Of a stretch of 64,000 nt of DNA, positions 18,454 through 27,836 are shown piece after piece; positions within the stretch are counted from its first letter, which is position 1, and each line of letters starts with the position of its first letter. The stretch is from Chitinophagaceae bacterium (lineage in GTDB: Bacteria; Bacteroidota; Bacteroidia; Chitinophagales; Chitinophagaceae). Location: contig JADKKA010000022.1 in the NCBI GenBank assembly GCA_016720745.1, positions 744,001 through 808,000 of the forward strand, in the 5' to 3' direction. The notes under the pieces are model-generated. The model saw nothing but the letters and a program-made list of their open reading frames with translations, searched no databases and was not told where the DNA came from. The position numbers and the translations under genes are program-made.

Positions 18454-20804
18454 CATTTCTGATACTGTTCAGCATCTCATTGGTTATCTCAGCTAATGTA
18501 GTGGCACAGTCATATGTACCGGTGATAGCGGATACAAAAATGAAGCAAAAGCCGGTGCCCCTCATCAAAGCCTGGTCTTATCAGTTATCACAGGTGAAAT
18601 TATTGAACAGCCCGTTCCGGCATGCCATGAAAATGGACAGTGCTTATCTCTTGCTGATCAAACCTGATCGATTATTGTACCGCTTTCACAAACATGCCGG
18701 ACTACCGGTAAAGGATTCGATTTACGGAGGATGGGAACAGGATGGTATCTCCGGACATACCCTGGGGCATTATCTGTCTGCCTGTGCCCTGATGTATACC
18801 AGTACCGGTAACCCGGAGTTTAAAAAAAGAGTAGAATATATTGTTCAGGAACTCCGGCGTTGTCAGCTGGCCAGGAAAACTGGTTATGTAGGGGCCGTGC
18901 CCAATGAAGATACCATCTTTGCTCAGGTAAAAAGAGGGGATATCCGTACTGGCGGATTTGACCTGAATGGCGGTTGGGTACCCTGGTACACCCTCCATAA
19001 GGTTTTGGCAGGGTTACTGGATGCTTATTTATACTGCGATAATAAAATGGCATTGACGATTTCTACCGGTATAGCAGACTGGACAGCAACCATCGTCAAC
19101 GGATTAACGGAGGAACAAAGACTTAAAATGCTCAACTGTGAGCATGGAGGCATGAATGAAGCCCTGGCTAATATTTATGCCATTACCGGGAATGAAAAAT
19201 ATCTGCAGCTCTCCCGTAAATTTCATGATGAATTTGTCTTGGGCAAACTGGCTCAAAGAGTAGATCCCATGCCCGGTAAACACAGTAATACCAATGTGCC
19301 CAAGGCCATTGGCTGTGCCAGGCGCTATGAAATTTCCGGGGATGAACGCGATAAAACGATTGCCTCCTTTTTCTGGGAGAATATGGTGGATCATCACACT
19401 TATGTTATCGGAGGAAACAGTAATTATGAATATTGCGGGGCCAGGGATTCGCTGAGTGAAAGACTGAGTGATGCCACCTGTGAAACTTGTAACACTTACA
19501 ATATGCTCAAACTCACCCGGCATTTATTTGCCTGGGAGCCCTCAGGCAAACTGATGGATTATTATGAGCGCGCATTGTATAATCATATCCTGGCTTCCCA
19601 GCATCCTGAAAACGGAATGATGACTTATTTTGTTCCACTCCGGATGGGGACCCAAAAAGAATTCAGTGATTCCTTCAATACTTTCACCTGCTGCGTGGGC
19701 AGTGGCATTGAAAACCACGGTAAATATGCAGAACAGATTTACAGCCATGATGGAAAAAATACATTATGGGTCAACCTATTTATCCCTTCCGTGCTGAATG
19801 ACCCTGCAAATAAATGGGTACTGCGACAAGAGACTGATTTTCCAGAAAGCAACCGGATTCTATTCCTGCTTGATCAAAAAAATAAAGAAGCCCTGAACCT
19901 TAAAATCAGGATGCCTTACTGGGCAAAGCGGATGGATATTCTGATTGATGGGGTTATGTATAAACGCCTACCTGATTCCTCCGGCTATCTCAACCTCGGA
20001 CCATTGGCCAGAGGCAAGTACCGGATCGTCATCGAACCGGAAATGGAATTGTATACAGAAGCCATGCCGGATAATAAAAACAGGATTGCTTTTAAGTATG
20101 GTCCCTTGGTATTGGCTGGCCAGCTGGGTAAGAATATGCCCGATCCTTTGTATGGAACCCCTGTGTTGCTGACCGATAACAAAAATCTAAAAGACTGGAT
20201 CCGGCCAGCCGGTGGTCCTCTGCAGTTTGAATTAAATGGAGTAGGGAAGCCGAATGATGTAAAGCTGGCTCCTTTTTATAAAACCTATGACCAGTTTTAC
20301 AGTGTATACTGGGATTATTTTACAAATGAAGAATGGTCGCGCAGGCAAAATGAATATGAAGCCGCTAAAAAAATGGCAGCAGAACTCGAAGCCCGTACCA
20401 TTGATTATTTCCGGATCGGAGAAATGCAACCGGAAAGGGATCATCAGTTGGTGGCCAGTGAAAAAAGTTATGTAAGCGATGCCATGGGACGTAAAGGCCG
20501 CGAAGCCCGGGGCGGAAATTATTTTTCTTTCAATATGAAATTGAAACCAGGCACCAGGTCTGCATTGGTATTCACCTATATTGGCGACGATAAAGGTCGT
20601 AAATTTGACATCTTTGTAGAGGGAGTTAAAATCAGTACCGTTGAATGGGAGGGAGGCAAAACAGGCATATTCTACGACCATGAATATACTTTGCCGGAAG
20701 AACTGATTCAAAATAAAGAACAGATCACAGTTAAAGTAGAAGCGAATTATAAAAGAACAGCGGGAAGAGTGTTTGGAGTGCGGGTTGTGAAGGAAAGTCG
20801 TTAG
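18435..20804 (+). CDS. GH146/GH127-type beta-L-arabinofuranosidase
   Basis: A 789-residue protein with a signal peptide. It has a DUF1680 barrel that differs clearly from the GH127 protein two genes upstream. Key residues: C349-E350-T-C352-N in the CETCN motif, and C419-C420 in TCCVGSGIEN, matching the Zn-thiolate site. The C-terminal ~150 residues form an additional beta domain. The ATG lies 19 bases inside the preceding gene. It probably removes terminal L-arabinofuranose in the periplasm or at the surface, complementing the GH127 enzyme. GH127 versus GH146 needs a profile search. Confidence 0.85.
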   Translation: MAKKRLTFLILFSISLVISANVVAQSYVPVIADTKMKQKPVPLIKAWSYQLSQVKLLNSPFRHAMKMDSAYLLLIKPDRLLYRFHKHAGLPVKDSIYGGWEQDGISGHTLGHYLSACALMYTSTGNPEFKKRVEYIVQELRRCQLARKTGYVGAVPNEDTIFAQVKRGDIRTGGFDLNGGWVPWYTLHKVLAGLLDAYLYCDNKMALTISTGIADWTATIVNGLTEEQRLKMLNCEHGGMNEALANIYAITGNEKYLQLSRKFHDEFVLGKLAQRVDPMPGKHSNTNVPKAIGCARRYEISGDERDKTIASFFWENMVDHHTYVIGGNSNYEYCGARDSLSERLSDATCETCNTYNMLKLTRHLFAWEPSGKLMDYYERALYNHILASQHPENGMMTYFVPLRMGTQKEFSDSFNTFTCCVGSGIENHGKYAEQIYSHDGKNTLWVNLFIPSVLNDPANKWVLRQETDFPESNRILFLLDQKNKEALNLKIRMPYWAKRMDILIDGVMYKRLPDSSGYLNLGPLARGKYRIVIEPEMELYTEAMPDNKNRIAFKYGPLVLAGQLGKNMPDPLYGTPVLLTDNKNLKDWIRPAGGPLQFELNGVGKPNDVKLAPFYKTYDQFYSVYWDYFTNEEWSRRQNEYEAAKKMAAELEARTIDYFRIGEMQPERDHQLVASEKSYVSDAMGRKGREARGGNYFSFNMKLKPGTRSALVFTYIGDDKGRKFDIFVEGVKISTVEWEGGKTGIFYDHEYTLPEELIQNKEQITVKVEANYKRTAGRVFGVRVVKESR

Positions 20805-20880
20805 TCATTAGTCATTAGTCAATAGTCAAGAGTCTGGAGTCGTGAGTCAAGAGTCGTGAGTCAAGAAAAGCGAGTCATTA
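20803..20880. repeat. Degenerate AGTC-type short-period repeat
   Basis: Starting at the stop codon of the GH146-type gene, the DNA repeats units such as AGTCATT and AGTCGTG or AGTCAAG. It is low-complexity, non-coding and has no spacer structure. Confidence 0.7.
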
Positions 20881-20890
20881 ATCGTGAGCC

Positions 20891-20935
20891 CAATATTTCA
20901 ATATCCTAATACCTAATATCTAATACCCAATCCCC
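20891..20935. repeat. TAATACCTAATATC-type repeat, copy 1
   Basis: A short-period AT-rich repeat. Bases 20899-20920 are identical to 32374-32395 (core TCCTAATACCTAATATC), and the reverse complement recurs at 36908-36965. Confidence 0.75.
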
Positions 20936-20940
20936 AAATT

Positions 20941-22194
20941 ATGAGCAAAGCCATTGTAATCGGAGGTGGTATCATCGGACTCAGTTCAGCATTATACTTA
21001 CGTCGTTCCGGATGGGAGGTGACCGTGCTGGACAAAAGTGATTTCGGCGATAACTGTTCTTATGGCAATTGCGGGTATATCTGCCCCAGTCATTTTATAC
21101 CACTGGCTACTCCCGGTATCGTGAAGCAGGGATTAAAGTGGATGTGGAATTCAAAAAGCCCTTTTTATGTACAACCCAGGCTGGACTGGAACCTGATGAG
21201 CTGGGGTTTGAAATTTATCCGCAGCGCTACCAAAGATCATGTGGCAACGGCAGCTGTTCCTTTGCGCGATATTGCCCTGTTGAGTAAAAAAGAATATGAG
21301 TCCTGGCTTCAATTGCCGGCATTTGATTTTGCCTATGAGCAAAAAGGACTCCTGGAAATATTTCAAACTGCTGAAGGAGCTGAACATGCCCGGCACACGG
21401 TGGAGAAAGCCCATGAACTGGGACTGTCTGATACCAAACTATTAACCAAAGAAGAATTACAGTCCCTGGAGCCACATACAACCATCAACGGGCTGGGGGC
21501 TATCCATTTTAATTGTGATGCTCACTGCTGGCCTAACCAACTCATGCGACAGTTACTGTTGCACCTGGAAAAGGAATCCGTTACCCTTTTGAAAGCTGAG
21601 GAGGTGATCAAATTTGAAAAGTCGAACGGCAGGGTGACCAAAGTTATTACTACTAATAATGCCTTTGAGGCAGATGAAATAGTAATGGCAACCGGCTCCT
21701 GGGGAAGGGAAACTGCCCGCTTATTAGCCCTCCGGATTCCATTGATGCCGGGAAGAGGGTATTCCGTTACTCTGGAGGATTCACCTTATCAGTTAAACTA
21801 TCCGGCCGTTCTACTGGAAGGAAGGGCCGCGGTTACCCCCATGGATGGCAATAAAATTCGTTTTGGCGGCACCATGGAAATTACTGCTCATAAAACGCCT
21901 CCCCGGATGAACAGGGTACAGGGAATCCTGGATGCTGTAAAACGCTTTTATCCTGATTTTGATGTCCCATTTCCCGCAAAAGATAAAATCTGGTACGGGT
22001 ACCGCCCCTGCTCGGCAGATGGCCTGCCCTATATCGGCCGGGTTAAAAAATACGAGAACCTGACCATTGCTACCGGCCACTCGATGCTTGGACTAAGCCT
22101 GGGAGCCGGAACCGGTAAGCTGGTGGCAGAACTGGTTAACCGACAGCCCGCCAGTATGGATATCAGTCCCTTTGCCGTTGAAAGATTTGGGTAG
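20941..22194 (+). CDS. DadA-like FAD-dependent D-amino-acid dehydrogenase (possible D-hydroxyproline dehydrogenase)
   Basis: A 417-residue flavoprotein with the N-terminal dinucleotide-binding motif (VIGGGIIGLSSALYL) and the C-terminal FAD-closing segment (RPCSADGLPYIGR, GHSMLGLSLGAGTGKL) of the DAO/DadA family. It oxidises a D-amino acid to the imino acid. With a hydroxyproline 2-epimerase at the other end of the block, cis-4-hydroxy-D-proline is the most likely substrate, giving pyrroline-4-hydroxy-2-carboxylate. The later pathway enzymes (deaminase, ketoglutarate semialdehyde dehydrogenase) are not in this window. A general D-amino-acid dehydrogenase is the alternative. Confidence 0.8.
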   Translation: MSKAIVIGGGIIGLSSALYLRRSGWEVTVLDKSDFGDNCSYGNCGYICPSHFIPLATPGIVKQGLKWMWNSKSPFYVQPRLDWNLMSWGLKFIRSATKDHVATAAVPLRDIALLSKKEYESWLQLPAFDFAYEQKGLLEIFQTAEGAEHARHTVEKAHELGLSDTKLLTKEELQSLEPHTTINGLGAIHFNCDAHCWPNQLMRQLLLHLEKESVTLLKAEEVIKFEKSNGRVTKVITTNNAFEADEIVMATGSWGRETARLLALRIPLMPGRGYSVTLEDSPYQLNYPAVLLEGRAAVTPMDGNKIRFGGTMEITAHKTPPRMNRVQGILDAVKRFYPDFDVPFPAKDKIWYGYRPCSADGLPYIGRVKKYENLTIATGHSMLGLSLGAGTGKLVAELVNRQPASMDISPFAVERFG

Positions 22195-22302
22195 AAAGAA
22201 AGGCGGAAATAATACGACTGCTATTTTTTACTGAATTAGCAATTGTTTAAGTGGGCTTGCTTTCAGCAGTTCGCCAACTACTTCTTACATTTACGCACAT
22301 TT

Positions 22303-23904
22303 ATGAACTGGATTGCTACCCGGCTGCCTTACCGTCAAACCAACGCTTTCACCAGGATTGCTTTGGATTATATTGACCAGGCGGAAGCACTGAAACCATT
22401 TTATCTTCATGCACCCTCCCTGCAGGGGATGCAAAAAGCCATCAGCGAAAGAAAAAAAAGCAGCACCAACAGACAGTCACTGGTGGAACAATTAAGGAAT
22501 CAGTACCGGGAGATGGATGCTTCGGAAAAGGTAAAGCAGAATATCGAATCACTTTTATCTCCTGATACATTTACAATTACAACCGCACATCAGAATAATA
22601 TTTTCACTGGCCCACTCTATTTTATTTACAAAATATTGCATGTCATTAAACTGGCCGATCAGCTCAATGAAACCTGGCCCGGACAGCATTTTGTACCAGT
22701 TTATTATATAGGTTCTGAAGATGCAGACCTGGATGAACTGAACCATACCTGGCTCAATGGAGAAAAGCTGGTTTGGAATTGCAGTCAGACCGGAGCCGTA
22801 GGCCGGATGGTCATTGACCAGCACCTGATTTCCCTGATTGACCGGATGCAGGGTGAATTGCTGGTACATCCTTTTGGCGAATCTATCATTGCAGCACTGC
22901 GGGCATCCTACCAAAAAGGCATGACAGTGGCCGCGGCTACTTTTCATTTTGTCAATTTTCTATTCAGTGAGTATGGACTGGTTGTATTGCAGCCGGACAA
23001 TGCAGCCCTGAAAAGCCAGATGGCCACAATATTTGAGGATGATTTGTTACAGCAGACGGCATCTGGTATTGTAGAAACCTCCGCCAATGCATTGGAAAAG
23101 GCCGGGTATAAAGTACAGGCCAATCCCAGAGAAATCAACCTCTTTTACCTGGAAGGAAATCAAAGAGAAAGAATCGAAAGAAAAGGAGAGGACTGGGTGC
23201 TGGTCAACAGCAGAAAGACCTTTTCGAAAGCGGAGATTTTAACGGAATTAAAAGAACATCCGGAAAGATTTAGTCCGAATGTCATACTTCGTGGTTTATA
23301 CCAGGAAAAGATATTGCCCAATATTGCCTTTATTGGAGGAGGAGGGGAAACTGCTTACTGGTTACAACTGAAAGATTTATTCACCCATTATCAAATTCCC
23401 TTCCCGGTACTCGTATTGCGTAATTCATTCCTGGTAGTGGAGAAAAAATGGAAAGAAAGGATAGCCCGTCTAGGTTTTACAACGGAAGAATTATTTTTAT
23501 CTGAACAGGAACTACTGAATAAGCTGGTGCTCCGTGAAAGCAGCAACCCAACCCGATTAAACGGGGGACTGGAGGCCCTGGAAAAAATGTATGCTGGCTT
23601 CAGCAAACAGGCTGCCAATATAGATACAACCCTCGCTCCTCATGTAGAAGCATTGAAGAAAAATGCACTCTATCGTTTACAGGAGCTGGAAAAAAAGATG
23701 TTGCGGGCGGAAAAAAGGAAATTCAATGACCAGCAAAGACAGATCCGGCAACTGAAAGAAAAACTCTTTCCCGGAAATGGCTTACAGGAACGAAAAGAAA
23801 ATATGTCCTGGTATTATGCGCTGTGGGGCAAGGGTTTTATAGAAGAATTGTACAAAGCTTCTCCCGGTCTTGAACAGGAATTTGTGATCCTGGAAGCACA
23901 GTAA
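22303..23904 (+). CDS. bshC: Bacillithiol biosynthesis cysteine-adding enzyme BshC
   Basis: A 533-residue protein. I chose the ATG at 22303, just before NWIATRLPYRQTNAF, over a frame extension starting at 22243. It has the family's conserved early segment with HQNNIFTGPLYFIYK, then VPVYYIGSEDADLDELNH, and the C-terminal coiled coil (about residues 435-505). BshC joins cysteine to GlcN-malate in the last step of bacillithiol synthesis, in the cytoplasm. bshA and bshB are not nearby. A near-match -7 box (TACATTTA, 22287-22294) precedes it. Confidence 0.9.
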   Translation: MNWIATRLPYRQTNAFTRIALDYIDQAEALKPFYLHAPSLQGMQKAISERKKSSTNRQSLVEQLRNQYREMDASEKVKQNIESLLSPDTFTITTAHQNNIFTGPLYFIYKILHVIKLADQLNETWPGQHFVPVYYIGSEDADLDELNHTWLNGEKLVWNCSQTGAVGRMVIDQHLISLIDRMQGELLVHPFGESIIAALRASYQKGMTVAAATFHFVNFLFSEYGLVVLQPDNAALKSQMATIFEDDLLQQTASGIVETSANALEKAGYKVQANPREINLFYLEGNQRERIERKGEDWVLVNSRKTFSKAEILTELKEHPERFSPNVILRGLYQEKILPNIAFIGGGGETAYWLQLKDLFTHYQIPFPVLVLRNSFLVVEKKWKERIARLGFTTEELFLSEQELLNKLVLRESSNPTRLNGGLEALEKMYAGFSKQAANIDTTLAPHVEALKKNALYRLQELEKKMLRAEKRKFNDQQRQIRQLKEKLFPGNGLQERKENMSWYYALWGKGFIEELYKASPGLEQEFVILEAQ

Positions 23905-23961
23905 TTTTTCCCTGGCCTTTCTCAGACCGCTTTCTTTACAATTTTATAAAAGGGATCTTCC

Positions 23962-26151
23962 TTATCTCTTTCTCAGGTATAAATTCAGCGAGAATGTATT
24001 TTTCTTCAGTGAGCCCAGCGCTGCTGAGTAAACGGTTGTACTGGTGCTACTATTGATATCATTCAGACCAGCTGAATATTTCAACTCGGGTGACAGCACC
24101 CAGCCTGATTTCATCAGACTGATATCCAGTCCCAGACCGCCATTCCCCATGAAAAGTGATTTTTTAACCGGCAACTGATCTGCCGAAGTACCATTCTGGC
24201 TCAGCATATAATTGAATGAGGGTCCTAAAGCTATATAGGGTGCCAGCTTTCCGGAGGAAAGACGGATCAGTAATGGTAGCGCCATGGATACAGTCGTGCC
24301 TTTCACAGAAATCGTTTCAATAATCGGTGCGCCGGAAGTACTTCTTCTTTCAAACTCGATATCAGTACTTTCAAATAATACGGTGGCGGTTGGACGAATA
24401 GCAATCGAGGGCCCCAGACAAATATGATAAAGAAAGCCCGCATTGCCACCCGCGGCTGATTTTGAATTTACGCCTGTAAAACCCGTTTGCTGATTACCGG
24501 AATATGTAGGATTGGATTGATTCAAACCTCCACCGAGTGTAAATCCAAAACTGGGTTTACAAAGCAGTTTGGGGCTTGGCTTTTTACCTTTATTGGTAAG
24601 ATCAGGCTTTTTGTTATCCAGGGCTTTTTGAGCCAATGCCAGGGTGGTTAAAGCACAGGGCCATTTGGGAGCGGCTTTAGCAGCTTTATCTGCATAGTAA
24701 GCGGCACTGTCCGGCCGGTTATTTTCTAAATGCAGCCTCGATAACTGATTCAGGATATAAGCCCCGTTGGGATCAATGGCCCTGGCAGCATGCGCATAAT
24801 CAAAAGCAGCCGAAGTGGTACCGTAATCACCATTTGCTTTGAGCAGGAACATACGGCCACGGAGTGCCGCTGCAAATTCTGGTTCATCAGCACGAAGCAG
24901 GGCGATGGCTTTTTCAATTCTCCCACCGGCAGCAGCATGCTCCTGTTTGTCCTTGGAAGAACTGATCACACCGCAGGTCAGGTATTGGTTTACTTTCTTT
25001 TGCGCATCATTGATGAATTCGGCGGCCAGCGAACTTTTGGCATCCTGTGTATAAGGATTGCCAGGATATTTTTTTTCCAGCTGCTGATAAAAATCTTCTG
25101 CAGAAGATGAGCCAGTGAGATTATTGGACCGGATCGCACGGTTGAAGCGGTTATAGGTTTCTACCAGGGCAGTGTCAGCGGCGAAACGTTTAAAATCGGC
25201 TGCAGTGATTCCGTTGAATGAATTACTCCCGCCGCGCCGGTTATTTTTTTCCTTCAACCATTGCTGGAGATAGGTGGGATCCACATTACTGACCACTTTC
25301 TCACTGAATTCATTGCAACAGAGATAGGGGTCCTGCTTTCTTTTAAATTTTTCAGTAGCAACGGATGGAACATTCTTCTCTACATAATTCTTTATTTCAG
25401 CAAAAGTGATTTTATTATCCGCCTTTCCTGCATCGGCCAGCCCGCTCAGTCCGTCTACCAGGTACCAGGTAAATAAACCATGGCCATTTCCGATGGAAGC
25501 ATCTTCCAGTGATTCCTGTCCGGCCGCACTGGCCAGCATCATCACTTCCCCCACTTTTTGTTCGGAAATGGCAGAGCTGAAAAATCCAAGTCCCTCTGCA
25601 CCACCGGGCAATTCATTGGAACGACAGGCATCCATGATCAGGAATACTTCCACACCCTTGCCTACTTCTTTTGCAATCATCGTCTTGATATCATACATTC
25701 TGATCGCACCATTCACCAGGTAATTATTTTTATCTCCTGCAGGATTACAATCATAAGTCAGGTAAAAAAACTGATCCTTATCTATCGCATCACCATGACC
25801 GGCCAGGTACATAAAGAGCCGGTCTCCTTTCTGTAATTTTTTAGACTTTAACCAGGATTTGAATTTGACCTGAAAATTGGTTTCATTAGCCTGGTCATTG
25901 AGCAGTAGATAAATATTATCATCACTGAGCCGGCCACCACCAGGTGATTTGAGGTAATTCCGAAACAGTTCAGCGTCCTTGTCGGCATAATTCAATGGCC
26001 GTACGAATTTATATTTTGAAATGCCCATCACTACAGCAAAATTCTGCGGGCCGGTGATCGTGGTATCCCGGGGTTTTAAAGGGGTTTGCGCCTTGATGAA
26101 CTGACAACTCATGGCGATACAGGCAAGCAAAAGCAGGACTGATTTTTTCAT
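23962..26151 (-). CDS. Exported caspase-family (C14) protease fused to TPR and an outer-membrane beta-barrel
   Basis: A 729-residue protein. After a signal peptide, residues about 35-285 form a caspase-like domain with both catalytic residues: H119 in YLAGHGD and C176 in MDACRSNE. Residues about 330-515 are helical with TPR-like repeats (YILNQLSRLHLENNRPDSAAYYADKA is one). Residues about 533-729 look like an eight-strand OmpW/PorT-type beta-barrel with alternating hydrophobic strands, ending in LNLYLRKR. The barrel would anchor an intact cysteine protease to the outer membrane. Bacterial caspase homologues cut after Arg/Lys or Asp; the target here is unknown. It is a single gene. Confidence 0.85.
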   Translation of the reverse strand: MKKSVLLLLACIAMSCQFIKAQTPLKPRDTTITGPQNFAVVMGISKYKFVRPLNYADKDAELFRNYLKSPGGGRLSDDNIYLLLNDQANETNFQVKFKSWLKSKKLQKGDRLFMYLAGHGDAIDKDQFFYLTYDCNPAGDKNNYLVNGAIRMYDIKTMIAKEVGKGVEVFLIMDACRSNELPGGAEGLGFFSSAISEQKVGEVMMLASAAGQESLEDASIGNGHGLFTWYLVDGLSGLADAGKADNKITFAEIKNYVEKNVPSVATEKFKRKQDPYLCCNEFSEKVVSNVDPTYLQQWLKEKNNRRGGSNSFNGITAADFKRFAADTALVETYNRFNRAIRSNNLTGSSSAEDFYQQLEKKYPGNPYTQDAKSSLAAEFINDAQKKVNQYLTCGVISSSKDKQEHAAAGGRIEKAIALLRADEPEFAAALRGRMFLLKANGDYGTTSAAFDYAHAARAIDPNGAYILNQLSRLHLENNRPDSAAYYADKAAKAAPKWPCALTTLALAQKALDNKKPDLTNKGKKPSPKLLCKPSFGFTLGGGLNQSNPTYSGNQQTGFTGVNSKSAAGGNAGFLYHICLGPSIAIRPTATVLFESTDIEFERRSTSGAPIIETISVKGTTVSMALPLLIRLSSGKLAPYIALGPSFNYMLSQNGTSADQLPVKKSLFMGNGGLGLDISLMKSGWVLSPELKYSAGLNDINSSTSTTVYSAALGSLKKNTFSLNLYLRKR

Positions 26152-26214
26152 AATTCCGGTTTAGATTGGCTGAATGGTATAGAAAAATAGTGATTTTTCG
26201 GAATATGACACCGA

Positions 26215-27198
26215 CTATTTACTGACAACCATTTTGAACAGGGTGCTGCTCCCATTGTCATTATCTGCCGCCAGTAATAAATAGTATCTGGAAGATGTTT
26301 CCTTCAAAATACATACCGATTCTATTTTTTGGCCGATAAATTTTGGATCCAGCTGATCTAGATTGATAATGGTATCCGGATTAACAGCCTTCCAGTTTTT
26401 TTTAGAGCTGATATTACGAATGATCCAGAGATAGCTGGTGCCAATAGCGCCATCATCCATATTGTTACGTGTATCTTCTGTAGAGATAGTGAGGATCAAT
26501 GCATCCTGCTTTGGCGCATATGTGATACCGGAAATGCCACTGAATTGTGAAGAATCGGTATTGACTCCTGCCAGCATACTGGAAATTTCAACACCCGTCT
26601 GTCTTTGCCAGAAATTTCGGCGGGTAAAGATCAGGTGGTTTTTAGGATAACCTTTGCTGCCACGATTGGCCAGTATAAATCCACCAGGATAGGCAGCAAT
26701 ACCTTCAATATTCAGTTCATTTATTCCCTGCAAACTGACCCGCTGATAAAAAGTATCCAGGCGGATACTGTCTTTTGTTTTTTTTACCGGGTTGATCAGC
26801 CAGGCAACGGATCGGGTAGGGTTCAAAGAACCAGAACCACTTAACAGGATATCTCCGTTGTCAAGTATCGTCATCGCTTCGAGATCTGCCTTTAATTTTT
26901 TGGGTATCCTTTTTTCACTAAATGAAAAGAGAGCAATAGAATCTTTTGTCTTTAAACTACTGTCAAGGATCAGCAGGTTATTGGCATCATCTCCAATGAT
27001 ATAAACTGTTTGATTGCGGAAATCTATACCGGAAGCTGAGGGATAATCGGGGAGCAGGATTTTTTCCTGCAGCATATGTTTTTGTGAAGAACAACTACCG
27101 ATTAAAACACAAAAGACAAGAAAGAATAATCCGTAGAATGTAAGTCCAGTTGCCAGTTGAAAGAAGGGGGTTGTTTTTTGAGGAGATCGAAGAAACAT
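26215..27198 (-). CDS. Probable beta-propeller lipoprotein of unknown function
   Basis: A 327-residue protein with a long N-terminal region and the lipobox VLIGSC, so exported and lipid-anchored. The mature part has repeated strands of the form LEAMTILDNGDILLSGSGS and LNIEGIAAYPGGFILANRG, suggesting a propeller fold related to esterase-like or SdiA-regulated proteins. No catalytic residues can be named. The preceding gene on the same strand is purE (20 bases away), so a shared transcript is possible. Confidence 0.6.
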   Translation of the reverse strand: MFLRSPQKTTPFFQLATGLTFYGLFFLVFCVLIGSCSSQKHMLQEKILLPDYPSASGIDFRNQTVYIIGDDANNLLILDSSLKTKDSIALFSFSEKRIPKKLKADLEAMTILDNGDILLSGSGSLNPTRSVAWLINPVKKTKDSIRLDTFYQRVSLQGINELNIEGIAAYPGGFILANRGSKGYPKNHLIFTRRNFWQRQTGVEISSMLAGVNTDSSQFSGISGITYAPKQDALILTISTEDTRNNMDDGAIGTSYLWIIRNISSKKNWKAVNPDTIINLDQLDPKFIGQKIESVCILKETSSRYYLLLAADNDNGSSTLFKMVVSK

Positions 27199-27218
27199 AT
27201 TCTGACAGCCGGTTTTAA

Positions 27219-27731
27219 TTAGTCAAATTTATTCTCCCAGCCTTCGTTCTTCATCTTTTCTACTTTGTCAATCACTTCACTGTTCAGTGATTCTTTGTAC
27301 TGGGCTACTTTTTGGGAAATCAATTCATCTGAAGTACCCAGTATCTCCGCAGCCAGTATACCCGCATTCTTGGCCGCATTGAGGGCCACTGTTGCAACCG
27401 GAACCCCGTTTGGCATCTGCAGAATCGAGAGAACTGAATCCCAACCATCAATGGAGTTGGATGATTTAATAGGAACTCCAATGACAGGTAAAACGGTAAC
27501 TGAAGCAACCATACCCGGTAAATGAGCGGCACCTCCTGCTCCGGCAATGATAACTTTCAATCCACGTCCCTTGGCCTGTTGCGCATAGTCAATCATCCGA
27601 TGCGGGGTTCGATGTGCAGAAACCACGGTTACCTCATGGGGTATATCAAACTGCTTCAGGAAATCTGATGCAGCCTGCATTACATTCAAATCACTATCGC
27701 TGCCCATGATGATGCCAACAAGAGGGTTCAT
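27219..27731 (-). CDS. purE: N5-carboxyaminoimidazole ribonucleotide mutase PurE
   Basis: A complete 170-residue class I PurE. The substrate-binding motifs are MGSDSDLNVM near the N-terminus, SAHRTPHRM, and GAGGAAHLPGMVAS. It converts N5-CAIR, made by PurK, to CAIR in purine synthesis. purK lies about 6 kb upstream on the same strand, separated by the efflux pump genes. A perfect -7 box precedes it. Confidence 0.95.
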   Translation of the reverse strand: MNPLVGIIMGSDSDLNVMQAASDFLKQFDIPHEVTVVSAHRTPHRMIDYAQQAKGRGLKVIIAGAGGAAHLPGMVASVTVLPVIGVPIKSSNSIDGWDSVLSILQMPNGVPVATVALNAAKNAGILAAEILGTSDELISQKVAQYKESLNSEVIDKVEKMKNEGWENKFD

Positions 27732-27745
27732 TGGAGGAGTTTAGG

Positions 27746-27753
27746 CAAAAATA
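27746..27753 (-). promoter_or_regulatory. -7 promoter box of purE
   Basis: On the minus strand this reads TATTTTTG, an exact TAnnTTTG match, with its last G 15 bases before the purE ATG. Confidence 0.6.
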
Positions 27754-27769
27754 GGAATTTTAGGGGTTG

Positions 27770-27831
27770 GGGGTAGTTGGGAGGTTGAATAGTTGGAAAG
27801 TTGATAAATTGGAAAGTTGATAAGTTGTAAG
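27770..27831. repeat. GTTGGAAAGTTGATA-type short-period repeat
   Basis: Degenerate repeats of a GTTG-containing 7-8 base unit (GTTGGAAAGTTGATAAGTTG) lie between the purE promoter and the end of the TolC gene. They are non-coding. Confidence 0.65.
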
Positions 27832-27836
27832 GCTGT

